DNA of 14,939 nucleotides from Spirochaetales bacterium (GTDB lineage: Bacteria > Spirochaetota > Spirochaetia > ARS1246). The translations under genes and the position numbers were made by a program. Positions 6,914 through 13,697 of this stretch are shown here, in pieces; position 1 is the stretch's first letter, and each line of letters begins with the position of its first letter. The stretch is from contig JAFGHN010000300.1 of the NCBI GenBank assembly GCA_016930115.1, positions 1 through 14,939 of the forward strand. The letters run 5' to 3'. Below the pieces are notes generated by a model, which was given only the letters and a program-made list of their open reading frames with translations, was not told where the DNA came from and searched no databases.

Positions 6914-7981
6914 CTACTCAGGGATCAACAGTGTCTTGATCGCTGTGTGGCCGGGCTTTCCCTTCACTTCCATCGCCTCTTTGATACGGCTAAAAGGAAA
7001 CTCATCCGTGATCATCCTCTTGGCGTTTACCAGGCCCCGCTCGAGAAATTGAATCACGCTCGGATATTTGAAGGGACCCCAATGCCCGCCGATTATCTCA
7101 AGTTCCTTGAACTCGCCGACCATGGTGAAATTGAGGCTCGCGCTGTCATGATAAGCGGCATAAACCATCAGCCGCCCTCGCTTTCGCAACACCTCGAAGG
7201 CGAGTTCTAGAGACGACGTGGCGCCGGATGTCTCCAAAAACGCACAACAGCCGATCCCCCCCGTCAATTCCATGATCGCCTCGCGCACGTCCATCGTCTT
7301 CGGATTGAAGGCGTAGTCCGCACCCAGCTCCTTGGCGATGGCGCACAGGTTTTCGTCAATATCCAGCCCGATCAGGCGGTAAGGATGCCGCAGACGCGCC
7401 ATTTGCAGCATTCCCATCCCAATGGTACCCAATCCGGATACTACCACGGTGTCCTCCGGCCCTATCCTCGCCCTCTCGACGCCGTGGGCGCTGCATGCAA
7501 GAGGTTCGATGAGAGCTGCCTCTTTGGCCGGTATACGTTCGGGCACCCTCCACATAATCGATCCTTCGGGACACTTCATGTATTGCGCCCAGGAGCTCCC
7601 GAGAAATCCCACCATGTTGATACAGAGGTGATACAAACCCCGTACGCAGTAGAAGCATTTCCTGCAGGGAATACCGAGCTCCGCCGTCGCCTTATCGCCG
7701 ATCTTGAGGCCCGTCGCCTCAGCCGCGCCTTTCCCCATTTCGACCACGGTTCCACAATACTCGTGACCGCGCACGTTGGGCCGAAACTTGAAATCCTTAT
7801 TGGCCGCCTTTGCGCGAGCGGTCCACGGATCCCCTCCCCTGTATACGTGCAAGTCCGAGCCGCAAATACCGGTTGCCTCGATTTTCAACAACACATCCCC
7901 CGGCCCGACGACAGGTTTTTCCACCTCTTCGTGCCGGAAATCCCCGGGGCCATACACTACTATCGCCTGCATCTTTTCCAT
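6914..7981 (-). CDS. Zinc-dependent MDR dehydrogenase (polyol/threonine dehydrogenase-like), copy 2
   Basis: The 355-aa protein is a complete MDR dehydrogenase with catalytic zinc ligands C40 (TGICGSD), H73 (RGHEYCG) and E159 (ALIEPLACS). The structural zinc lobe has C106, C109, C112 and C120, the Rossmann motif GLGTIG is at 183-188, and D207 indicates NAD(H) preference. It resembles the copy at 2635-3720, including GKGAAEATGLKIGDKA versus GEGAAEHFGVSIGDRV, but the two differ around the active-site loop (residues 45-70), suggesting different substrates. A weak AAGG site precedes the ATG by eight bases. It follows the DppC-like permease gene by 51 bp, tying transport to the first oxidation step (inference). 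Confidence 0.9.
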   Translation of the reverse strand: MEKMQAIVVYGPGDFRHEEVEKPVVGPGDVLLKIEATGICGSDLHVYRGGDPWTARAKAANKDFKFRPNVRGHEYCGTVVEMGKGAAEATGLKIGDKATAELGIPCRKCFYCVRGLYHLCINMVGFLGSSWAQYMKCPEGSIMWRVPERIPAKEAALIEPLACSAHGVERARIGPEDTVVVSGLGTIGMGMLQMARLRHPYRLIGLDIDENLCAIAKELGADYAFNPKTMDVREAIMELTGGIGCCAFLETSGATSSLELAFEVLRKRGRLMVYAAYHDSASLNFTMVGEFKELEIIGGHWGPFKYPSVIQFLERGLVNAKRMITDEFPFSRIKEAMEVKGKPGHTAIKTLLIPE

Positions 7982-8032
7982 ACCTACCGCCTTATCAAGT
8001 ATTGCTTGATGTATAAATTTTTCTTGCTTTGT

Positions 8033-8980
8033 CTAGCCTATAGCAGCTACTTTCCTGGCGACTTTTTTTTGAGCATTTATGCCGTACCGGCCGGCGCCGC
8101 CCCTCAATCTCGGATCCAACAGGTCTCTCAACGCGTCGCCAAACATGTTGACTCCGTACACTACTATGCTCAAGGCCACACCGGGCCATATTGCCATCCA
8201 GGGAGCCATATACATGTAATCGCGACCTGCCCCGCTGAGCATACCGCCCCAACTTGGAGCAGGCGGCGGAATGCCAAAACCGAGGAAGCTTAGCGAAGCT
8301 TCTATAAGGATCGCAGCGGGGACCCGCACGCTGAACTGGACGATTACAGGTACCATGATATTCGGCAGAATATGCCGCATGAGGGTCCTGGTAGTAGAAC
8401 AACCGATAGAACGGGCGGCGTGCACGTATTGATTCTCTCTGATTGCCATGGTAGCGCCTCTTATCTCCCTGGAACCGCCTATACCCCACGACAATCCGAG
8501 GACGATGATCAGAGACCACATCCCACGCCCTATCATCGAAATGATAACCATAAGAAGTATCAACTGCGGCATGCACATCCACGCGTCAACGAACCTCTGG
8601 ACTATCAGGTCGAATTTTCTCCCGAGGAACCCGGTTAACATGCCTAGAAACGCGGAAACCAACGTTGATATCATGCTCGCCGACAATCCTACGATTACCG
8701 AAATGCGTGCGCCGTAGATAATACGGCTGAGCATGTCTCTCCCCAGGTTGTCCGTTCCCAGCCAGAACTGACCTGACGGTGCAGCCAGCAAATGGTCGGT
8801 GAAGATCTCTTGATACCCGTAGGGAGCGAGCAGATCAGCGAAAATTCCGGTGAAAAGAAGGAGCACGGTTATGATCAGCCCAACCGTACCCAAAGGCTTC
8901 TCCTTCACCAGCCTTTTCATAAAATCTGCAAACCAAAAGCGTCTTCTATCCAAACGGTGCTCTGAGAGTTTACCGTTCAA
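8033..8980 (-). CDS. Dipeptide-type ABC transporter permease, DppC/OppC family
   Basis: The 315-aa membrane protein has the DppC layout: an N-terminal cytosolic segment, a first helix at about 31-53, the LGTDNLGRDMLSRIIYGARI motif at 74-93, and several further helices. The EAA loop at about 171-207 contains HAARSIG and contacts the ATPase, and EASLSFLGFGIPPPAPSWGG is near 227-246. It pairs with the DppB-like protein 27 bp upstream to form the channel. The start is TTG at 8980 with AAGGAG seven bases before it; the next in-frame ATG is at codon 21, too far in. The family also carries oligosaccharides and other organic solutes, so the dipeptide name is not a substrate claim. No ATPase gene follows; a dehydrogenase does. 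Confidence 0.92.
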   Translation of the reverse strand: MNGKLSEHRLDRRRFWFADFMKRLVKEKPLGTVGLIITVLLLFTGIFADLLAPYGYQEIFTDHLLAAPSGQFWLGTDNLGRDMLSRIIYGARISVIVGLSASMISTLVSAFLGMLTGFLGRKFDLIVQRFVDAWMCMPQLILLMVIISMIGRGMWSLIIVLGLSWGIGGSREIRGATMAIRENQYVHAARSIGCSTTRTLMRHILPNIMVPVIVQFSVRVPAAILIEASLSFLGFGIPPPAPSWGGMLSGAGRDYMYMAPWMAIWPGVALSIVVYGVNMFGDALRDLLDPRLRGGAGRYGINAQKKVARKVAAIG

Positions 8981-9007
8981 GCTGCCTCTCCTTCTTTGTT
9001 TTTACCA

Positions 9008-9991
9008 TTACCTGAATGTAATTCTCGGGTCTAAAAAGCCATAGCTCAGGTCCACCAGTAGATTTATCACTACCATCCCGACGCCGAAAACAAGCATAAC
9101 ACCGCTCACAACGGTGTAATCCCGGTCGAGGCTGGCCTGCACAAGGAGCCGACCCATCCCCGGTAGCTGGAATATCTGCTCTATTATCACGGAACCACCA
9201 ACAAGAACCGGTATCTGATATCCCATTGTGGTGACCACCGGTATCAACGCATTCTTCAAAGCGTGCCTCGTGATGATCACCCTCTCTTTGAGCCCCTTGG
9301 ACCATGCGGTCCTGATGTAGTCCTGCCTGAGGACTTCAAGCATCATATTACGAGTCATTCTCATGGTTGCGCCGGAGAGCATCATACCCAGGACTATAGC
9401 AGGGAGAACAAACATCTTGAGATTACGCGCTGGATCTTCAAAAAAGCGGGTAAGCATAAGGGGCGGTGCATAGCCCCACCAAATCGAGCCGAAAACTATA
9501 ATTAGCGTAGCAATCCAGAAACCGGGGACAGCCATACACATGATCGCAAAGCTACGGCCCAGATAATCACCCAGAGTATCCTGGCGCAAGGCCGAATAGA
9601 CACCTATCGGCAATGCAATGAGCTGGGCGATGACCAGAGCCAGCAGGCCAAGCTCGAGAGTTACAGGCCATCTCTGGCTTATCAGCCTGAGAACAGGTGT
9701 CCCCTTCCATAGCGATTTCCCAAAGTCGCCGTGAATAACGCCGCTAAACTGGCCATCCGCCTGCGGCGCAAATCCTATCCAGCGAGCGTACTGGACCGGA
9801 ATCGACACATCCAGCCCAAGGGTTTTCTCGATAGCAGATCTGTCCATCTTTACGGCAACGAACTCCATCTGTCCCGCCATCAAATCTATAATATCCCCCG
9901 GGATCAGCCGGATAATAAAGAAGACTATGAAGCTTACCAGAATCACTGTGGGTATCATGAGTGCTATTCTTCTGATTATATAAGCTCGCAT
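9008..9991 (-). CDS. Dipeptide-type ABC transporter permease, DppB/OppB family
   Basis: The 327-aa protein begins with the family N-terminus (YIIRR, a helix at about 9-30, then IRLIPGD). The N-terminal half carries the TLGLD segment, PVQYARWI and GDFGKSL typical of DppB. The EAA loop is at about 218-250, with the conserved alanine A229 and glycine G233 in AWSKGLKERVIITRHALKNA, and the C-terminus ends in DPRITFR. Five to six membrane helices are visible. The ATG has only a weak AGGG nine bases upstream. The gene follows the binding-protein gene after a 171-bp spacer with two hairpins. A decayed paralogue of its first 50 codons lies at 13500-13658. Confidence 0.93.
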   Translation of the reverse strand: MRAYIIRRIALMIPTVILVSFIVFFIIRLIPGDIIDLMAGQMEFVAVKMDRSAIEKTLGLDVSIPVQYARWIGFAPQADGQFSGVIHGDFGKSLWKGTPVLRLISQRWPVTLELGLLALVIAQLIALPIGVYSALRQDTLGDYLGRSFAIMCMAVPGFWIATLIIVFGSIWWGYAPPLMLTRFFEDPARNLKMFVLPAIVLGMMLSGATMRMTRNMMLEVLRQDYIRTAWSKGLKERVIITRHALKNALIPVVTTMGYQIPVLVGGSVIIEQIFQLPGMGRLLVQASLDRDYTVVSGVMLVFGVGMVVINLLVDLSYGFLDPRITFR

Positions 9992-10017
9992 AACTAATAC
10001 CCTATATTTAAGTATTC

Positions 10018-10046
10018 CAGATATACCCTCTCAGCTAGTATATCTG
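10018..10046. repeat. Perfect 9-bp inverted repeat upstream of the DppB-like gene
   Basis: CAGATATAC at 10018-10026 and GTATATCTG at 10038-10046 are exact reverse complements with an 11-bp spacer, 27 bp before the permease ATG and just after the terminator hairpin. It could be an RNA hairpin that limits ribosome access or protects the processed permease mRNA, or an operator site. No T-run follows. Confidence 0.55.
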
Positions 10047-10078
10047 TTCTCCGCACCGAAATGCCAGCCCATAGCGGT

Positions 10079-10117
10079 AAAAAAGGGGGTGGAGGAAGTA
10101 TGCAAACCCCCACCCCT
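10079..10117 (-). terminator. Intrinsic terminator/attenuator after the binding-protein gene
   Basis: In the minus-strand transcript, bases 10116-10107 pair with 10086-10095 in a 10-bp stem (one G-U pair) with an 11-nt loop. The stem is followed by one C and then six U residues at 10084-10079. It lies 46 bp after the binding-protein stop and before the permeases. A partial terminator here would give more binding protein than permease, a common need in ABC uptake systems. Confidence 0.75.
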
Positions 10118-10162
10118 GCATTCTGCATTAGCAAATGTTAGGCCAACTTCTCGAAAACCCGC

Positions 10163-11854
10163 TTACTCCTCAATCCAGCAACCGGCAATTACCGGAACCC
10201 GGACATGATAGTCTACATCAATCTCACCGTAGTAATTCTTCAGCTTCGGCCAGTGATACGTAAGCGCAAACGGGAAATTGTAAGACAAGAACCAAGCGTC
10301 TTCCCAGAGATACAGCGACAATTCTTTGAGCATCGCATACCGCTCACCCTCATCAACCGTCTGATGTGCGGCCGACAATGTCTTGTTTATGTAGGGATCA
10401 TCAAGCTCACAGAAGTTCCAAGGCTGCCCCGGGGTTGTGTACTCAAGAAGCGCGTGAACAGGGTCGGAAACAGCTCCGGCAAAGGTACAGATGTCTTCAT
10501 AATTGTGATTGATCTTCAACGCGCTGTAGGCGGCCGCCTCGAGCACGTTCAGTTCCAGATCGATACCTAGCTTGTCCCACATGCCAACCAGCATTTCCGA
10601 TGCCGGGGGCAGCTTTCCGGTGGTGGGGATGTCAAGCTTGAGCTTGAATCCGTTGGGGTACCCCGCATCGGCAATCATCTTCTTTGCCTTTACCGGGTCA
10701 TATTTGTAGAGCTCCTGGATCGATGCCGGACAATCTTCCAACGGCGTGTACAGATCGGTGCTCAGGTGCGGAAAAATCGGGAAGCCGAATTTTTCCCCGT
10801 CCATCCATACCGCTCTGTTGATGGCGTCCAGGTCGGTGCCGATGATCATCGCCCGCCGCAGGTCTTTGTTGCTGAAATACTTGGATGACGATTTGAAAGC
10901 TACATAGAGGCCATCGGAAACCAGGTATTTGTATTTCACCAGGTCCGGGTTAGTCTTGGCCAGAGTCTCCTCATATTGCAGGCCGACACTTTCAATGAAG
11001 TCGAGATTCCCCGACCGGAGTGCAGCCAATCTGGTGGTTTCATCCGGGATGATCGGGTATACCAGCTCGTCAATAAACGGGAGTTGGTACTCCTTGCCGT
11101 TTATGGTTCTCTTCTCCCAGTAGTCATCATTCTTCACGTAGGCCATGTGAGAACCTTGAACGTACTCTTTGAACATCCATGGCCCGGTGCCGGTAACGTT
11201 ATCCCAGTTCTCGGGACCGGCTTTCAGTGTTTCCGGGGACTGCATGCCGGAGCACCATCCGCACCCGAGATAGATTACCCAGTTGGATACGAATTGAGAG
11301 ACGTCAATTACCAGCGTGTACTTGTCCTGGGCGTAAATATCCTGGATGAAAAAAAGGCGCGCATGCCCGCCGACTGCCGGGCTATCCCAGTAATGCTTCA
11401 GGCTGGTTACGGCATCTTGCGCAACAAACTCCCTCGGTTTCATCCCGATAGTGTCGTTGCCTTGCCACATGATCCCCGGTCGTATGTGAAAAACAAACTT
11501 GTCCTGGGAGAGCTCCCAACTTTCGGCCAGATATCCTCTCAAAGCGTATTCCGGGATGTACTGAAAAGCCTCAAAGGAATACTCACCGGTACCCCTTGGT
11601 CCCACTTTCTCGAAGTCACCGGTTACCAGTTGCTGCATAAAAGGCGCCTGGAAGAGGTTTGTCGACCAGGTCCCGGAAGCCAGGTCGGCACTTCCCGGTT
11701 CGGCCCCGGCACCGCGGTGGTGGTAAACGAGCTTCCCGCCGTATCGCGGTTCTCCGGCTGCTCCTGCGGCCGCCTTTTCACCGTCGCCGCCGGCGTAGAT
11801 GACAGTCGCAAGCAACGCGAAAACTACCATTAACATGCCAATCTTGATTTTCAT
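10163..11854 (-). CDS. Solute-binding protein of a dipeptide-type ABC transporter (SBP_bac_5 family)
   Basis: The 563-aa protein is a family 5 extracellular binding protein. It has a signal peptide (MKIKIGMLMVVFALLATVIYA) with likely cleavage after VIYA and a GGDGEKAAAG linker, but no lipobox cysteine, so it is exported rather than an obvious lipoprotein. Family landmarks are AEPGSADLASGT near the mature start, HIRPGIMWQGN, NVTGTGPWMFKEYV, ALRSGNLDF, the DLRRAMIIGTDLDAINRAVW segment and YPNGFKLKLDIPTTG. The start at 11854 is chosen because ATG is preceded by GGAGGGAG eight bases away; a GTG six codons upstream overlaps that site. It is the first gene after a good promoter and should supply substrate to the two permeases downstream. 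Ligand unknown: peptide, sugar acid and oligosaccharide are all possible in this family. Confidence 0.93.
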   Translation of the reverse strand: MKIKIGMLMVVFALLATVIYAGGDGEKAAAGAAGEPRYGGKLVYHHRGAGAEPGSADLASGTWSTNLFQAPFMQQLVTGDFEKVGPRGTGEYSFEAFQYIPEYALRGYLAESWELSQDKFVFHIRPGIMWQGNDTIGMKPREFVAQDAVTSLKHYWDSPAVGGHARLFFIQDIYAQDKYTLVIDVSQFVSNWVIYLGCGWCSGMQSPETLKAGPENWDNVTGTGPWMFKEYVQGSHMAYVKNDDYWEKRTINGKEYQLPFIDELVYPIIPDETTRLAALRSGNLDFIESVGLQYEETLAKTNPDLVKYKYLVSDGLYVAFKSSSKYFSNKDLRRAMIIGTDLDAINRAVWMDGEKFGFPIFPHLSTDLYTPLEDCPASIQELYKYDPVKAKKMIADAGYPNGFKLKLDIPTTGKLPPASEMLVGMWDKLGIDLELNVLEAAAYSALKINHNYEDICTFAGAVSDPVHALLEYTTPGQPWNFCELDDPYINKTLSAAHQTVDEGERYAMLKELSLYLWEDAWFLSYNFPFALTYHWPKLKNYYGEIDVDYHVRVPVIAGCWIEE

Positions 11855-11905
11855 TAGAATTTCTCCCTCCACTAGAAATAGTCTCGCTCCGTCATATAGT
11901 GATCT

Positions 11906-11948
11906 GGTCTTTCCCAGCGTCGATAGGTCTTTCCCTATGGTCTTTACC
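11906..11948 (-). repeat. Three GGNAAAGACC repeats in the binding-protein leader
   Basis: On the transcribed strand GGTAAAGACC (11948-11939), GGGAAAGACC (11935-11926) and GGGAAAGACC (11915-11906) recur at 13- and 20-bp steps. Two sit in small hairpins with the same GAAAGA loop but different stems: ATAGG/CCTAT (11938-11923) and CTGG/CCAG (11917-11904). They lie about +45 to +88 from the predicted transcript start, so they could be an RNA or DNA binding site for a regulator. Confidence 0.5.
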
Positions 11949-11999
11949 GTCGCCCAACCATACCTCCTTCATCGATATTGCGCTTTTAATTGCAGAAAT

Positions 12000-12028
12000 A
12001 TTGTATGGTACTTCAGCGCTCACGTCAA
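12000..12028 (-). promoter_or_regulatory. Sigma70-type promoter for the transport/catabolic operon
   Basis: The minus strand reads TTGACG at 12028-12023, a 17-bp spacer, and TACAAT at 12005-12000: five of six consensus bases in each box at ideal spacing. Transcription would start near 11993, giving a leader of about 140 nt before the binding-protein ATG. It lies just downstream of a terminator that insulates it from the remnant genes. Confidence 0.75.
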
Positions 12029-12138
12029 GAAAAATCTTACTATTCTCTGAGAATTACCTTGGTGAGTATCCAATTTTAAGTAGTTTTTCAGAAAAACTAG
12101 CCGCCGCTCTCTTCAGACTTTGCGGGGAACCCTGACAC

Positions 12139-12168
12139 AAAAAAGGGACGCAATCAGAGCTGCGTCCC
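12139..12168 (-). terminator. Intrinsic terminator after the second binding-protein remnant
   Basis: The transcript forms a perfect 8-bp stem, GGGACGCA (12168-12161) with TGCGTCCC (12152-12145), an 8-nt loop and six U residues at 12144-12139. It lies 35 bp after the stop of the remnant gene and ends transcripts from the regulator side. Confidence 0.88.
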
Positions 12169-12202
12169 CCCCCCATCCAAAGCTTCTCTCGTGATTTCCG
12201 GT

Positions 12203-13512
12203 CTAGTATCCCATTTCTTTCTTCATTGTTTCATCAATCCACAGGGTGGATATGATTCCGTGGTGGTTGTAGTATCCGGACTCGAGCTCGCCGTAGTAAT
12301 TCTGTACCCACGGCCAATAAGCATTCCTCAGTTCTTGCAGAACACCAGGTATGACAGGAACTTCGTTGGTGTAATACACGCATATATCCTTGAGCATCTT
12401 GGTTCTTTCAGCATCATCAAATGTTGCCATCGCCGTCAGATACATCTTATCAAGCTTGTCGTCATACCAATATGGCGTACTTGTTATCGACGTGGCGCCG
12501 GGAACAAAGATAGTTGGTGTTGTGGTAACCATCTCGCGCCCTGCCATATCTTTGTAAGCCCTAGTGCCCCACATCGACCGTAGGGTGGCACTGTCCGTCA
12601 CCGATATGGTGCAATCGAGACCAATCGCCTCCCACATGGTTGTACATAACGTCACGTAATCAAGGACCTCTGCCTGAAAGTCCGTAGTGGGAGTCGCGAT
12701 GTCAACTTTAAAACCATTGGGGTAACCGGCAGCGGCTATCAGCCGTTTCGCTTCATCCGGATGGTACTCAAACAACATCCTGGTCTCTTCCGGCAGCTCG
12801 TCTATCGGCGTGTAATATGGCGACCTGGAATCGACGGGAAAGCAGTGCACGGCACCTCCATAGGGGTATATTACTTCCTGTATGGTCTTATAGTCCAAGG
12901 CCATCATCATCGCTCGCCGCACGTTCCTGTCGGTCCACGGTTTTTCCGCGGTCTTCATGTACAGGATATTTACCTGGCTCTTATAGTACGGATCGAGCAC
13001 CAGCTTGGGAGATGTGGAAGTCAAAGTTGGTGAATAATCCGGAGGAACAGCGAGATACCAGTCTATCTTGCCGGTTCGTAGAGCGGACACGCGCGTAGAT
13101 TCATCAGGAATGATGGGGTATATTACCTGATCAACAAACGGCGTTTGATACGTCTTCCCGTCAATGGTGGTCTCTCCCCAATAATCGGGATTCCTCGTAT
13201 ACGTAGCTCCGACCGCGCTTGCCCAGTCGGTTATGATAAACGGCCCTGTGCCAACGGCATTGCTCCAATCCCCAAGGCATTGCAGCCATAGCCCAACCTG
13301 AACATCCAATCGGCGTCGAACTTGTTGCATGTAACCTTCACCGTGTACCGGTCAGTGGCATCAATGCTGTCAATAAAAGAATAGGTCTTTGAACCTTTGT
13401 CAATCCGCCAGAAATCCCATTTACGATTCATAGAAAATGCCACGTCATCTGCGGTGAGTTCTCTCGGCGCCATTCTGATTTTCTCATTCCCTGTCCACAT
13501 CACACCCTTGCG
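12203..13512 (-). pseudogene. Second solute-binding protein (SBP_bac_5), 5'-truncated and frameshifted
   Basis: Homology to the intact binding protein begins at RKGVMWTGN (about 13512) and runs to a normal-looking end ETMKKEMGY at 12203, but lacks the signal peptide and roughly the first 100 residues. The reading frame changes near 13270: the first frame gives MAPRELTADDVAFSMN and WMFRLGYGCNALG, the second resumes at LGDWSNAVGTGPF. Compared with the intact protein, where about 30 residues run from LGCG to GTGP, only about 19 remain, so an out-of-frame deletion of roughly 33 bp is implied. An exact GCAATGCC repeat lies at the break. Later landmarks (ALRTGKIDW, NVRRAMMMALDYKTIQEV, YPNGFKVDIATPTT) are intact. 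With no signal peptide and a broken frame, it should not make a working binding protein. A strong terminator follows it. Confidence 0.85.
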
Positions 13513-13658
13513 TCAATGTCGACTGACGTTCCCAATTGCGCGATCATCATGTCGATTACGTCGCCGGGAATGAAACGTATCGCCATGAATACTATAATGC
13601 TGACCAAGAACAAAGTGGGCACCACGAGCAGTAGTCTTCTGATTATGTAACTAAACAT
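13500..13658 (-). pseudogene. 5' remnant of a second DppB-type permease gene
   Basis: An ATG at 13658 with GAGG six bases upstream opens a 52-codon frame starting MFSYIIRRLLLVVPTLFLVS and continuing through IRFIPGDVIDMM to TSVDIDARV and a stop. The first 42 residues match the intact DppB-like protein at roughly 25 of 42 positions by eye, including YIIRR, PT, LVS, IVF and IPGD. Homology ends near DIDA, where the sequence becomes the interior of a binding-protein gene in another frame. It lies 39 bp after the regulator gene and was probably once co-transcribed with it. At most it would yield a single membrane helix. Confidence 0.82.
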
Positions 13659-13697
13659 AACGCCCCTCGAATTCGATTGTCAGCCCGGCTCCTGCAG

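Larger units (their letters stand above)
11855..12202 (-). other. 348-bp gene-free region: terminator, promoter and long leader
   Basis: This gap holds, in transcription order, the terminator at 12139-12168, about 110 bp of AT-rich sequence, the promoter at 12000-12028, a leader of about 140 nt with three short repeats (11906-11948), and the ribosome site of the binding-protein gene. AAGGAGGT is also present in the leader (about 11962-11969) far from the gene start; a 26-codon frame around it (11892-11972) has no independent support. Confidence 0.6.

Noticed and set aside
7994..8010. ATCAAG-TATTG-CTTGAT hairpin between the DppC-like gene and dehydrogenase 2.
   Set aside because: It is a short 6-bp AT-rich stem with no U-run after it; too weak to call a terminator or regulatory site.
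11892..11972. Possible 26-codon leader peptide around an AAGGAGGT sequence in the binding-protein leader.
   Set aside because: The AAGGAGGT lies inside the frame just after its ATG, and alternative starts are poorly spaced. The composition is unremarkable, so it is not called a gene.
13667..13676. TCGAATTCGA palindrome between the regulator and the permease remnant, as a LacI-type operator.
   Set aside because: It is 10 bp, lacks the usual LacI-family operator pattern, and lies inside a likely transcribed spacer; chance is sufficient.
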